A stretch of DNA of 64,000 nt from Phallusia mammillata (GCA_003260075.1 QLIY01000116.1:169865-233864); one strand, 5' to 3'; shown: positions 1 to 14,400, counted from the first letter of the stretch. Program-made: numbers and translations. The notes: generated by a model not told the origin, from the sequence alone.

Positions 1-137
1 GTTTTCGCTCGAATTCGGCGTTTCAATAAATAAAACAAACGTATTTTTTGCACTGTTTATCATATTATCCGTGAAGGGTCGCGAAAAATTTAACGAGTTA
101 AAAAAGGGGTCGCGATCAAAAAAGTTGGGGAAACCCT
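1..137. repeat. Right end of a hAT-like nonautonomous element (truncated by window edge)
   Basis: The stretch contains ggggtcgcgatc and ends in ttggggaaaccctg, the terminal style of nonautonomous hAT elements seen several more times in this window. The left end lies outside, so neither the terminal repeat pair nor a target duplication can be checked. Confidence 0.35.
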
Positions 138-726
138 GTGCTAGATTATTGAAACCCGGAATACACTGCAAACCACCTTAGTGAACATTAACCTGTAAAC
201 GCTATTCGAAGTAATTCTGCCAAACAGACTATGGGAATCGCCCAGCAAAGAGCTATAGCCTATAGGCTACTACTAAACTGCTGACCAAAGGCTTTCAAGA
301 CGTATCATGTATCGAAAAGGTAGAATAGTCAGGTCGGAAAAGGTACGATTTTAATCAGCCAAACCATTAGTAATTGGGGCTTATTAGGGACATCATCGAT
401 GTGTTGAGTCAAACATGCTTCTATTTTAGTTAAAAATCAAACCTCATTATTTTGCTTTTAGTTATACTACAGCGCCACCTTGCGGATAATTATTTTAAAC
501 GTTTTGCAGCAAAAATGTAAAGTTGAGTAGTTCACTGACAGAATTGTTACGTAACGATGAAGACTGTAAAATACGGGATTAGCTTACCCTGTTTAGTTAT
601 GTAATATGTATTTAAGTTACACAGCTTTAAACAGCTTTATTTAACAATATGCTTGTTTTTTGTTTGTTTTTTTATTGTATTTTTCGACAATCAGGTGGCA
701 GTCCGAGAACTGAAAATTGCCCTTTG

Positions 727-830
727 TCGTTCACGGGATTCGAACCCAGGATACTTCCGGGGACGAAACCCGATCAGGTTTTTTGTTTATGGGTCAGACG
801 CGCCAGGCCATTCGGCCAAGTTCCCGCCCC
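727..830 (-). pseudogene. Class II (Leu/Ser-like) tRNA pseudogene or tRNA-derived SINE head
   Basis: On the minus strand there is an A-box-like segment (tggccgaatggc) and, about 70 nt later, a B-box/T-arm sequence (gggttcgaatccc) preceded by a variable-arm-like hairpin (gggtttcgtccc). This is the class II tRNA layout. The acceptor arms do not pair and no clean anticodon stem is visible, so a functional tRNA is unlikely. Confidence 0.4.
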
Positions 831-1314
831 ACTATGCCTGTTTTCAAATATTTTTTTGCAAAAGCAAAAGGTAAGCTATTTCGAGTATTCTGATAACGTT
901 TCATGCACAGTTTATTTACAATGGAAGTTTACATGATTGTTACAACATAAATACTACATAGACTATGTTGCGATTTATGTAGTATCTATGATTACAAGTA
1001 AAAAAGCTGCGATTTCAAATCTGACGTCATGCCGTGAAGTACCGTCACGTGTTTTTATCACGTCCCTAATCGTTGTGAAATTATCGATTGACGGAACAAA
1101 ATAGAGTTTCGGGTCAAAGTTGAAGCAGTTTTGTGAACGGTCGCTGAGCTAAGAGTCAGACTCAGGTGTTTGTGATTCAACTATGGCGAAATTGTCGCAT
1201 GTTGCGTTTTCATATTGTTAAATAGGATCTGGTACACGCGAAATAGAACGTTACCTGTCAGTCCTTTTTCCTCAAAGCGTTACTACTAGAACTGTTGATA
1301 CTGGCGTCGTTGCC

Positions 1315-1320
1315 TATAAA
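1315..1320 (+). promoter_or_regulatory. TATA-like box upstream of dynamin
   Basis: TATAAA lies 542 bp upstream of the start codon and about 480 bp upstream of the 5' UTR acceptor at 1797. It is a possible core promoter only; no initiator or first-exon donor could be assigned. Confidence 0.2.
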
Positions 1321-1861
1321 TGGTTTTCCCGCACATTATTTAACTCCAGAGCGATCAGCGCAGTTTTAAACGTTTAGCGTGCAGTCACATATTTACAGCT
1401 ATATTATAGTCAGGAAATGGAATTTAATGGTTTAGGTTAAACATTTTAATTGGTTCTTACTTCTTACTGTGTTGGTGTTTGTGAAAACCTTGACTGAAAA
1501 AAATGTTTAACATATTTTGATGGTCCACAATTCACAGAATGTGGACATAGTGTTTATTGCTGTCAAGTGTTAAGTTAATAATTATGTCATAAAAATAGAA
1601 TTGAACCACATTTCCAGGTTTAGGCAATTAGATTTAGAATCAACAAATTTTACGAAACAATTCAAACATGTAAACTGTGAGATTTTTGGATAAACTTAAA
1701 TTTTGGTGGCAAACTGACTGTCTTGACAACAATTAAATCAAGATGAAGCCTATTGAAGCATAAGGTTTAAGTGATTGTTTTTGATAAATCTTTTCAGAGT
1801 GTTATTTGTAAACCAGGCTAGCACAAATATTTTAACAAGGAACAAAGACAAAACTACCAAG

Positions 1862-4800
1862 ATGACGACCAATACAGGGATGGAAGCCTTGATCCCACTG
1901 GTCAACAAGCTTCAAGATGCTTTTGCACATACAGGTATAATTGTTGTTTTTAATATTATACGTCTTATATCATTTTTTGTCTTAAGTTGTATATATATAT
2001 ATATATATTATGCATTGAATAACACTGTAGAGTATTTGCTTCCAATTACCTTGCTGACAGTTTGTTTCCATGAAATTTTGGCATGCTGCAGTATAGACAC
2101 CTTCAAAAAATCAATACCCATGATTTAGAAGTATTTTATCGTTAACATCATGTCATGTTCTTGTAGGTGCATCTTTGAACATCGATTTGCCACAAATTGC
2201 TGTTGTTGGAGGACAAAGTGCAGGGAAGAGCAGTGTCCTGGAAAACTTTGTTGGAAAGTATGTTAATTGTGTGTAACTTAACAAAGATTTGACACTACTT
2301 CACAAACTGGCTAGAATCAAGTGTGTTGTGGACAGATGTTCCAAATATTGTAAGAAAAATAAGTCTATTGTACTGAAAGGTAGTAAAAAAAAACTTAATT
2401 AAAAACTTGCTCTAATTTGGTCAACATGCAAGCTGCCATATTGTCTGCTATTGATTTTGTCAAGTTTCAAGTGGGTCTGCCATGTGATCACAATAAAGCC
2501 ATCCAGACTAATTGTGACATTGATTTTTTGTTCAATAAATTTTACTAGTCGGGGCTTGGCTATTGGATCTACAAAGGCTCTTTTACCAAAGTCAAGCCTT
2601 ATTCAACAATAGTTGTATATAGTTGACATTGTTTAGTCTTTTTTAAGGACATCCATCGTACACATCCTAATAAGGTCCTTTTCAAGTTTATTTATGCTTT
2701 TTTGTGATAATGCTTGCCAACTTGTGTTAATGATTAAAAAAGATGATCATGTAAACCTACAGTAGGAAAAACATATCCATCATAATTCCAAGAAATTTTC
2801 GTTATCAATGCATTGTAAGCCATGTTTAATTGGCGGTGTACACTTTTCAGAGATTTCCTGCCCCGAGGTTCAGGCATTGTAACCAGACGACCGCTCGTAC
2901 TCCAGTTGATGACGTCGCGAGCTGGCGGTGAGTCACATTCATTATACTTCCGACTCCGTGTTTGAATGTAAACTTCATAGAAAAATGTCGACCCCAAAAT
3001 ATTACAATCTATTGAGCTGGGGGACAGGGGACACATCTAAAAAGTGTTGTTTTTTCGCCATACCAGTTTGTACACAAGTATTCAAATTTTTTTGCCATGA
3101 AATGCTTGCATACACAATAAAATAAAAACTTTCACCTACAATGGAATCTGTTTGCATCTTAATTTTGTATTAAAATTTCTATTATATCAATATTTAGATG
3201 CACAAGTACTTGCAATGTGCTACTATTGTTATCTTACTGAGTCATTGCTTAAGCTCCAATGACTCAACAACTTTGTTTTGGTATTTTTCCTAACTGCATA
3301 GATGGTAAACTAATAATATTGTTACAAAAGCTAACAAACAACTAGAATTTGCACGTGCCAGGTATTGTGATAAGTAAACCACTTGATCCATTACCTCCTT
3401 TTATTGTGCCATGTTGCAAATAGCATATATAAAACTTTTAATTTGTGCCTAACACACAATCAGCACAAAGGGTTGTATTTGATTTTGGACAACTTATTAA
3501 CTTTCTGCCAGTAAAAAATCGTGATTCATAGAGGGGATATGAATTTCTGCTCTTTAAACAGTGTGCCTGTTGGGGGGGGGGCTGTATTTGATTTTGGACA
3601 ACTTATTAACTTTCTGCCAGTAAAAAATCATGATTCATAGAGGGTATATGAATTTCTGCTCTTTAAACAGTGTGCCTGTTTAGATTACTTTCATATGCTG
3701 TGATTTTATATTTGTAAAAATAAAAAAAAATCCTGTATGTTGCATATGATGATAACTGGCAAATGTAATTGTAACTTTTTTAAGCAAGTTTTTCTCAATG
3801 TACAAAATGCATGTTTGCAAACATGCATGTTTTTTATGTATTTATTAGGTAAAACTTAAGTGATAAAAACATTTTTCTAAAATTACACCCTATCCCACCT
3901 ACCTAAAAAGTTTTTGACTTGAATATATTTACCCTAAAATCACACATAATTTACAACATCTATCTGAATTTATAGAATGGGGTGAATTTCTGCATTGCAA
4001 AGGCAAGAAATTTACTGATTTCAATGAAATCCGAAAAGAAATTGAAGAAGAAACAGACAGAATGACTGGATCGAATAAAGGCATCAGTTCTATTCCCATT
4101 AACCTCCGGGTGTATTCCCCACATGGTACGAGTGTTGATTAAAAATAGATTTGATAAAGCCCACTTTAGAACTGATTTTGAATGTTTAACATTGAGCAAC
4201 TAGTAATAAAAGCAATAAATATTTTGTACTCCAGAGTAGGATAAGTCTGTACAATGTTAATAGTAAGAAACTAATTGCTAATGATGTACAATTATACAGG
4301 AATAAACCCAAACTTGGGTTAAGTGTGGTACCTCACTACCTGTGACATTGCCCAATGGCATATAATACCGGTAGCTGTTGATACGCTTGTATTCTTTTCA
4401 ATAGAGCTAGTAACCATTGTCCTTTATGGCCAAGCCCACTTGGTTTGTTATAAAAGTGTTTTGTCCTATTCTCCCATTGATTAGGTATCTTTTTGGAAGC
4501 TTTGTTAAGTTATATATATGACTTGTTCATTTGTATTGTGTGATTAGATTGAAAACACTTGCAATGGAATTTATTTATTTATTTTTTACTTATTATTTAA
4601 GTTTTTATTGCATCAAAACTGTAATAAAATATCCTAAATTTAGATACAATCGTTTTCAAATTCCTCATATCCATGATAAAAAAGTACTATCCTTTTTAGT
4701 AACAATAATATCGACTTATGTTTTTGTAACAATTTATCCAACACAGTGTCATGGACTATATTTAAACCCAGGCTTCACGTAGTATCTGTGGATATCAAAC

Positions 4801-7800
4801 TGTACACATTTTGACTGAAGGAATATTACAATGTTCGATTAACTTTTTAGTGTTAAACCTCACACTTGTGGATTTGCCGGGAATGACGAAAGTTCCAGTG
4901 GGCGACCAACCTGCAGACATTGAGGCACAAATCAAAGACATGATTGCACAGTTTGTTTCCAAAGACAATTGCTTGATTCTTGCTGTTTCTCCTGCCAATT
5001 CCGATCTTGCAAATTCTGATGCACTAAAGATAGCAAAGGAATTTGACCCACAAGGTAAATTGGCACACTTGCAATTTTTCAAATGTAAGGTTTGTTTTGT
5101 AAACAAAGCTGCAGCTAGACAACTTTTAGCATACCTAAAACATTAGTCCACTATTTTTTTTCCATTCTTTAAAAAATAGCATGTTTTGTATATTAACTCA
5201 TCAATATCTGTGTTAAGGATTTAAGGATATGTAATATATAACATGCATTTGGAGTTACTTTAAAAGTGTCTGTGTTGTTTTTCATTTGCTGTACTGGTGC
5301 CAATAGATTTACTCCATTTTATATGTGGAATAAATCAATTGTCAAGTGAATTAATATGGGAGTTGCTTTCATGTTACATTTTATTATTTTCATTGTTCAC
5401 AGTTAGTAACCACACATGGTTAATCATTGATATCACAGTACTAGGAATGGTGATGTAACTCTTTTTAAACTTTGAGGGTGTATCCTATTGTTTATTAGTA
5501 AACAAATCAAAAAACAAATACCAAAAAGTTCAAAAAATACAAAAAAATGTGCTAAATTAAAAATGAGTTTGATTTTTGGTTTATTCATTATCCACAGAAT
5601 TCTTTGCTGAGTTGTTTCAGTGAACTTGTCCTGCTTTCACCTTTGTAACCAACAAAATACCTGTTTGTTTGGAACATTCTAATAAAAAAAATGACAATCG
5701 ATAAAAATCATATCTCTGTAACCCACCCTGTTCATACAGTGTGTATGTGTTTAAAATTGTTTTACCTTCTCTACTGGTTATGTTTTATAACATGCCATAA
5801 AAAAGGTGATTAACTGATTTTAATTACTTTTTATATCTTCACAGGAATGCGAACAATTGGTGTCATTACCAAAATTGATTTAATGGATGAAGGAACTGAT
5901 GCCAGGGCAATTTTAGAAAACAAACTTTTACCACTTAGAAGAGGTAAAATTAAAATTAACAGTTAACAAACTATATTAAAGGGTGTTGCACATTTTGCGA
6001 TTGCTTTATATCTAACCTTGTTGACATTCCTCTACTTTCTGGTTTGCCTTTCGTATGTAGTGGCTAATTTTACAAAATAATTATGGGTAGAGTCATTTGA
6101 AATGAAACTTCAGCTTGGCAATATGGCGATGCTGTGCCTAATGTTTTATTTGCTCCCACTGCCTCACTAATTATTTAACTGCCTGTGAACCCCAAATGTT
6201 CCTGGGTGTAAATGTACAACACAAAGCAGTACTTTGAATTACCCCAAGTTTGTGATTTTCATGTTTTATTTGGATATATAAGTTCAATTTGCTTAAAACA
6301 GGTTGCATTTGAGAAAAGTGTATGGCCAGTTTGTGAACATTGCCTTTGTTTATAAGATTTAAAACATATATAATGTCCAAATAGGAAAAAATGGCAGTTT
6401 ATGTGCATGGTCATTGATGTGTATGTTTCTAAATATTTTACGTCAAAATCCTAAACATTACCGCATGTTGGATGGTAAAAAATTGTTTACAGATTTTGTG
6501 GCTGTTAAAGAAGAAAGAAATAGGATTTAATTCAAATTCACTAAGGGAGCTTATAGTATTTAGGGCCAAATGTGTTTTTGTGCAAAGGAAGTATATTTGT
6601 AAAAAGGAGCCCCTTCAGATTTACTCACTACCCCAACCATGCAACCAATTAGTCATGCTTCCATGCTTTTTCCGAATTGTGTCATACATCAGTGATTTAA
6701 CACCTTTCCTTATGCCCCCTGTGTCTTGCCTCTTGCGTATCATGGCACATTTGCTTATGTCATCTGGGTGCCCATTAGCAGGTTCCTGTTGCGGTGTATG
6801 ATATCACCATTTAGTACACAACAAGTTGATTATGTCACTAAACTATTTTCCCCTGTAGCTTGAAGATTGTCGACTTTCTGGGTACAGAGTTAGCTGTGAT
6901 CGACGTCATGTTTACACATCATCAAAATACCGATAATTTTTATAAAACCAGCTCTACATGAATGCTGTTTGCTGTTAATGCGACTGAAATGTAATAACTA
7001 AAGCATGAAATTCTTGGTAAAACAACTGACAGATTTGTAGGGTTGCTTGACCAAAAAAAATCTTTGGCAGTTCTGTTTATAATCATGAATTATTTGTTGT
7101 AGATTGGTAATGTTGACAAAGTTATTCACAACATTACAAGAAATAAAAAACACGCTTCCTTTGAGTGTAGCATCTTTATTGAAATTAATTATTCTCATAG
7201 TAGTGCTTCACTTAACTGTGTAGGTGTTTTTTGCATTATAAACTGTACATAATGCTCAAAAATTTACATCTTTTCCATCACAATCTAATTTTCGACAATG
7301 TTTTTAGGTTACATCGGTGTGGTGAATAGAAGTCAAAAAGACATCGATGGCAACAAAGACATTAAAGCTGCATTATCAGCTGAACGTAGATTCTTTCTCA
7401 GTCACAACTCGTACAGACACATGGCTGAAAAGCTTGGGACACCATATCTACAAAAAGTGCTTAACCAGGTAAAATCTTTGGATGTTTGAACCCAGAACAA
7501 CAACAGAACTTTTTAAATTCACTCTGAACTTTTTCTGACTAAAATATCATTTGAGGACAAGGTACTAAACATGTACATAAAGTCTCTAAAAACCAAACGT
7601 TCTCCAAAGCAAAGGTGTTGAAATACCTATGATTTATGTTGCATAAATTCACATGCACTGATGTTATGTGAATTAACTGTATTTGAAAGAATATGAAAAC
7701 CACATCCACTTGTCCTACAAATGTAGAATAAAATGCAAACCAAGTTAAACATTTATATTTAGATTAGATTTGCATTCAATATGTACCCTTGGATTTGTTT

Positions 7801-8495
7801 CTCTAGCAATTGACCAACCACATCAAAGACACACTTCCATCCCTGCAAAGCAAGTTACAGAAGCAAATGATCGATATGGAGAAAGACGTTGAAGAATATA
7901 AAAACTACCAACCAGATGACCCAGCACGAAAAACAAAAGCCATGTTACAGTAAGGACATTAGTTTTGTTACATGGCAACTAATAATGTATCAGTCAACAT
8001 GAATGTAGTTTTCTTGATAAACCATAATGACCAAAATTTATTGCTATGTAAAGTATGTGATTTTGTTCCACATTAGCATCTAGTGTTTCTGTGAACAGTT
8101 GAATTATAGGTACTGAAACGACTCCAATAGAAATAGCATTAAGTAGACCTAATTATAACCAGCAAAGCTATAAATGAATGCTACCATAGAGGAAGTTAAA
8201 TAGTTCATAATGAGCAGTATGTCCTGCAAATTACTTTCGCCACACAAATATATCTAATCAACGGGTTCTGGTAACCTTTACCCCTATTATGTTGTAATAG
8301 GAACACATTTTTTGTTTAAATTTTACCAAATAATTATAATTTACACTTATGCTTTACAGAATGTTTCAAGCATTCAACAGTGCCTTTGAACAACTTATTG
8401 AGGGCTCTGGATCATCTGTTGACACAAGTGAACTGTCAGGAGGAGCAAAAATTAACAGAATCTTTCATGAAAGATTTCCGTATGAATTAGTCAAG
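1862..8495 (+). CDS. DNM: Dynamin GTPase domain exons 1-9
   Basis: The nine exons encode the G domain and the start of the stalk. Visible motifs are the P-loop GGQSAGKSS (exon 2), the switch I threonine in GSGIVTRRP (exon 3), DLPG (exon 5), TKID (exon 6) and NRSQ (exon 7). These cover all nucleotide-binding motifs of an active dynamin, and no key residue is missing. Exon 9 carries [16 protein letters not shown], a strongly conserved stalk segment. The start codon at 1862 gives [17 protein letters not shown]; a second in-frame ATG five codons on is the position nearest to other dynamins, so either could be used. Confidence 0.95.
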
Positions 8496-11400
8496 GTAAA
8501 TGGGCTGAACCATATGTCCTTGATTCTCACTAGCAGTTTTTGTGCAAACAGTTATTTGTAGAGTAAATTTTTCAAACACGATCTTTTAGCCTTTTGAAGA
8601 TAATGTCAGGCAGTCCACAAAAGCTGTTAGCATACAGATTTGTACAGATATCTTCATGTTACTTGACAGTTGCATACAACTGAGCGTAGAAAGGGTGCAA
8701 ATTACAGACCTTTATGTGTGATCAGATACCATCTATGGAGATAGTGAGAAAACTTTGAAAAATTATATGTTAAGGTTTAGTAGTTTTTGTTTAGGTTTTT
8801 CCAAGACTTTTTCAGGAAAGTAGGGTTGGCGATGATCAAAGGAAGTGGAGAAGAGAGGTTTGTATTGATTTGTATCACAGCTATGAATTTTGACCTAAGA
8901 CAGGCGAAGTCATTAAGTCTACTGTATGGAAACTGTTTAATTGAAGACGTTAAGGGATAAGTATTGTATGGTAGTTTTTCAGTTTCTATACAGAAAACAG
9001 TTTCACACACTAATTAAAATGTTACATACAATGTCATCACCATACAGGAATTTCCTTCTATATTGAATACCTAATTGATGACAGTTTTCAGTTCATATAC
9101 TACTTTAGGTATTTCTTCACTGTTTTTAATTCTAATAGCGTTAAAGTATTTTTTAAGTCTCTTTATCATTTTTCACTACTTTTTAGATGGACTTGGATGA
9201 ACAAACCTTGAGAAAAGAAATCTCTGTGACAATTCAAAATATCCATGGTATTAGAACTGGTCTGTTTACGCCCGATCAGGCTTTTGAGGAAATTGTAAAA
9301 AGCCAAATCAAAAAACTAAAGGTGTGTGTTTATTTTTCTGAACTAATTCAACTCCTATGAGTTTCATTAAAAATGAAAAAGCCCGAATGTCATTTTTCAG
9401 CAAGGTTAAATTGTCAAATAAAGCAATTTGTGCTTTTTAAAGTTATCAAACACAAATTTTCTACATTTGTTATTCATGAGATGATTGTTGCCCTGAAGAT
9501 GTTGGCAAATTGTTTTTTATAAGTTGTTGAAATTTTAGGAACCTGCATTGAAATGCGTGGATATGGTGGCTACAGAGCTAATGACAGTTCTTCGTCTTTG
9601 CAGTGACAGGGTAAGTTGTGATTCTGGGCTTTATAATGTTATTTGCCAGTTGGATAAATTGAGATACATTTAACTTTGTTGTGTTCATGTAGATGTCAAG
9701 ATACCCTGTACTACGTGAAGAAACAGATCGTGTTGTCAGCACTAATGTCAGACACAAAGAAAACGCCACCAAGGACCAGGTTGTCAATTGTTACTGATTA
9801 AATTTCAGCCTTACATTTTTTAAACTGAATTATTACTAAAGTTTATCCAAACCTTTTTTCGAAAGCTGATACAGGGGTACCTCATAGGCCCATTTTTTTC
9901 GCTGCCTATTCTATAAGTTTTCTAATAGAAAGCCTGATTTTTCTTATGTTTGGGTTATTACGAACCACTGCCAGCTGTACACCATAACCAGTACATTACT
10001 TTTCCAGAAACAAATTTGTTTTAGATATCCCCTGATCAAAGATTATTTTTTAGGTTAGATAATCTGTAAATGTATCACTGGTATCAGCCTGGATCTGTAA
10101 TAAACATCAGTGTTAATGGCACACTCACATATATAATATAATGCACCAGGCCTTTTAGGCATACTGCTGTATAAAACAAGCCTTCCAAGTATTTCCATGT
10201 AGCAAGGCATATCTGCAGTGAGAATTTAACCCTCGATAAGATTTCTTTGGTTTGTCACTGAACTGTAAAAGGAAATTATAAAAACTTAATATGTACCATT
10301 AAATCAATACCAGCAGTTCCTGTGGGAATGGTACTGTAATAAAAGTAATCAACTTCATGGATCACAATGTATAATTATCCAACAAGGAAAGATTAATTCA
10401 GATACGCTTTTGCTTTTAAATTTCTTAACCACTGTTGACGTTTTCTCAGATTATTAAGCTGGTTGATTTCGAACTTTCTTATATTAATACCAATCACGAT
10501 GACTTCATAGGCTTTGCTAAGTAAGTTTACTGCTAGACATAATATATAGAAGCATGGCTGCAAAAGAGATGCACAAAATCCAATGAGCACCAAGACCACT
10601 CTTGTTCATTAGTTTCACCAACACAAATATTGTTGGATGCCTTTTAGTTTGAAATTGATCAGTTCTAGAGTAAAAATATGTTTTAATTTGAGATTTGCAT
10701 GCTATAGTAGTTTTTTTTTCATTGAAGAATCATTTTAGTTTTAAGTTAAATATAAAAAATTTAGTGTGCTTTTTAGTTGTATAAAGTTCCTGTTTAGTAA
10801 TTTTCTGTAGTTGCGTTATTAAGGCACAAACCAGCTAGACAAATGTCAAAAAGACTTGTTCTGTAACACCCACAGTTTAGTAAAAAAATAAAAGCAGACA
10901 TATTGCTATCAGCAATGGTTGAAAACAATAAAAAAGATATCAATCAGCCGCATTATTGGTCCACAAAACCAGGTATCCAGCTGTTTCAAATGTGCCAATA
11001 TTAAATTTTACAAAATTGAGTGTTGTGACCTATATGTTATCAAATTCAACAACGACAAATTGATCAGTTTCTGCCATATATGTTGAACCAAGTTTCAAAA
11101 AATATGGTCTGGACCATTATTTGTGTAGCTCTTTTGCAGTCATATATTAGCGATCATTAAGCTTTGTGTTTTATTGTGTTGTGCTGTTTATTTGCTCATA
11201 GGTCAACTTTTTGCTAGACTGCGAGATCTCATACATTAACACAAACCATGAAGACTTTATTGGTTTTGCCAAGTAAAACAAAAATTTTCCAATTGCTTTT
11301 GCACCTAATCCTTGTATTCCAATTTATGCATGTTTTAGAACTTATCTTTCACTTTTTGATTGCTGTTAGTGAACCATTATGTTATTTACTTGAAAATTCG

Positions 11401-14400
11401 CAAAAAATGCCAAATATATTGCATGTATTTTGTTGAGGTTTATTAAATTATTGAAGCTAGGCACAGAAAAAATTGTCAGTGTATTTATTGTGTAATTTAA
11501 GGCAATTGGTGCATTAATTAAATCATCCACAGCATGAAACAGTTATGTGTACTTAAAACAAAATCTGACAGTAAAATTTTCACTTTATAATTTAAACTTT
11601 AATTATCGGAGGACATTTCAAGATTGCAAGCACTGAGGGCCACTAAATGTTTAATTATGGGTCCCCTTCCTTGAAGGGGACACATATTGTTTTGGTCTAT
11701 ATTTTTTTTTTCTTTTTTTCTTATTTTCTTTTTTTTTCTAACGGGGATTTGTTCCCACGTTTTGGTCAAGAAAGAATGGTTCAAACTTTTTCAAATTTAC
11801 ACACATTATAGATATTGGTCTAAAGAGGGTCCATGTGAATTTTGACCCCGTTTGATCCTTCGGTTCACCCACAGCCCCCCAAAACATGAAATTTTTAAAA
11901 CCGCTATACTTGCTAAAGTACTTTGTTAAGGAATTATATGCATTGTTGTTTGGTGCAATATAAGGTATTTCAAAGAATTTTGTACCTTAAAAAAAGATTT
12001 ACCCATTTTTACCCCTTAAACCCCAAAATATTCGTTTCTGTGTAACGCTGGTTTGTTGAATTTGTTTGGTCAAGAAAGAGTGCTTTAAATTTATTCAAAT
12101 TTGCACAGATGTNAAAGTACATGTGTAGGCCAATACCTGGTAACTTACAAATTTGAAACATTTTTTTGTTTTTTTGTGTTGAATTTTGTTTGTAAGGAGT
12201 GTCCACCTGTTACTATTAAAATTAAATTCAAAATTTTGTTCTTGTTATAACGTTAATTCCAAATAAAATACTCAAAACCAGTTTCACTATAGTGTATACA
12301 TATAGATTGTTTTTGAAACGTGGGTGTACCATAACAGGAAAACTAGACGTGATACAGATAAACCGATTGCATTTTTGAAATCAGGGCACTAGAATTAGTC
12401 AAAATCAGTTAAAACATTACAGACACCAGCAAAAAAATATTTTTTTGTTGCCCAGTGTTATCCAACAAGGAAAGATTAATTCAGATACGCTTTTGCTTTT
12501 CAATTTCTTAACCACTGTTGACGTTTTCTCAGATTATTAAGCTGGTTGATTTCGAACTTTCTTATATTAATACCAATCACGATGACTTCATAGGCTTTGC
12601 TAAGTAAGTTTACTGCTAGACATAATATATAGAAGCATGGCTGCAAAAGAGATGCACAAAATCCAATGAGCACCAAGACCACTCTTGTTCATTAGTTTCA
12701 CCAACACAAATATTGTTGGATGCCTTTTAGTTTGAAATTGATCAGTTCTAGAGTAAAAATATGTTTTAATTTGAGATTTGCATGCTATAGTAGTTTTTTT
12801 TTCATTGAAGAATCATTTTAGTTTTAAGTTAAATATAAAAAATTTAGTGTGCTTTTTAGTTGTATAAAGTTCCTGTTTAGTAATTTTCTGTAGTTGCGTT
12901 ATTAAGGCACAAACCAGCTAGACAAATGTCAAAAAGACTTGTTCTGTAACACCCACAGTTTAGTAAAAAAATAAAAGCAGACATATTGCTATCAGCAATG
13001 GTTGAAAACAATAAAAAAGATATCAATCAGCCGCATTATTGGTCCACAAAACCAGGTATCCAGCTGTTTCAAATGTGCCAATATTAAATTTTACAAAATT
13101 GAGTGTTGTGACCTATATGTTATCAAATTCAACAACGACAAATTGATCAGTTTCTGCCATATATGTTGAACCAAGTTTCAAAAAATATGGTCTGGACCAT
13201 TATTTGTGTAGCTCTTTTGCAGTCATATATTAGCGATCATTAAGCTTTGTGTTTTATTGTGTTGTGCTGTTTATTTGCTCATAGGTCAACTTTTTGCTAG
13301 ACTGCGAGATCTCATACATTAACACAAACCATGAAGACTTTATTGGTTTTGCCAAGTAAAACAAAAATTTTCCAATTGCTTTTGCACCTAATCCTTGTAT
13401 TCCAATTTATGCATGTTTTAGAACTTATCTTTCACTTTTTGATTGCTGTTAGTGAACCATTATGTTATTTACTTGAAAATTCGCAAAAAATGCCAAATAT
13501 ATTGCATGTATTTTGTTGAGGTTTATTAAATTATTGAAGCTAGGCACATAAAAAATTGTCAGTGTATTTATTGTGTAATTTAAGGCAATTGGTGCATTAA
13601 TTAAATCATCCACAGCATGAAACAGTTATGTGTACTTAAAACAAAATCTGACAGTAAAATTTTCACTTTATAATTTAAACTTTAATTATCGGAGGACATT
13701 TCAAGATTGCAAGCACTGAGGGCCACTAAATGTTTAATTATGGGTCCCCTTCCTTGAAGGGGACACATATTGTTTTGGTCTATATTTTTTTTTTCTTTTT
13801 TTCTTATTTTCTTTTTTTTTCTAACGGGGATTTGTTCCCACGTTTTGGTCAAGAAAGAATGGTTCAAACTTTTTCAAATTTACACACGTTGTAGATATTG
13901 GTCTAAAGAGGGTCCATGTGAATTTTGACCCCGTTTGATCCTTCGGTTCACCCACAGCCCCCCAAAACATGAAATTTTTAAAACCGCTATACTTGCTAAA
14001 GTACTTTGTTAAGGAATTATATGCATTGTTGTTTGGTGCAATATAAGGTATTTCAAAGAATTTTGTACCTTAAAAAAAGATTTACCCATTTTTACCCCTT
14101 AAACCCCAAAATATTCGTTTCTGTGTAACGCTGGTTTGTTGAATTTGTTTGGTCAAGAAAGAGTGCTTTAAATTTATTCAAATTTGCACAGATGTTAGTT
14201 ATTGTTCCGAATTTGATCCTCCTGAAGTTTGACCCCAAACGACCCAGTGGTTCACTCACAGGCCTCCAATACAAAAAAATTAAAAACGGCTGTACTGACC
14301 CAAGTACATAATCTGTGGGTTTCATGCTTTGTTGGTTGGTGCAATGTAAGCTATTCTAAAGAATTTTGTAACTTTTTTTTGGNATTAGATTATGCTTGCA

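Larger units (their letters stand above)
138..1861 (+). other. Upstream region of the dynamin gene, CpG-rich, with possible 5' UTR acceptor
   Basis: No coding exon is recognised. CpG dinucleotides are frequent here, unlike the gene body that follows. A TATA-like hexamer lies at 1315-1320. A good 3' splice acceptor (ttttcag, ending at 1797) lies 64 bp before the dynamin ATG. It could be the acceptor of a 5' UTR intron or a spliced-leader acceptor; the sequence alone cannot say which. A tRNA-like pseudogene lies at 727-830. Confidence 0.4.
10376..14195 (+). repeat. 2083-bp-offset repeat carrying both alternative dynamin exons
   Basis: Positions 10376-12112 recur at 12459-14195 with only a handful of differences. 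The second copy repeats exon 13a (12533-12603) and exon 13b (13285-13355). The first copy ends exactly at a single N (12113), and another N follows at 14383. This favours two unmerged haplotype contigs over a true tandem duplication, but 346 bp of unmatched sequence before the second copy is not explained. Confidence 0.85.

Noticed and set aside
10393-10599. 68-codon minus-strand hydrophobic ORF
   Set aside because: It is the antisense shadow of dynamin exon 13a and flanking intron; the sense strand has splice sites and conserved residues.
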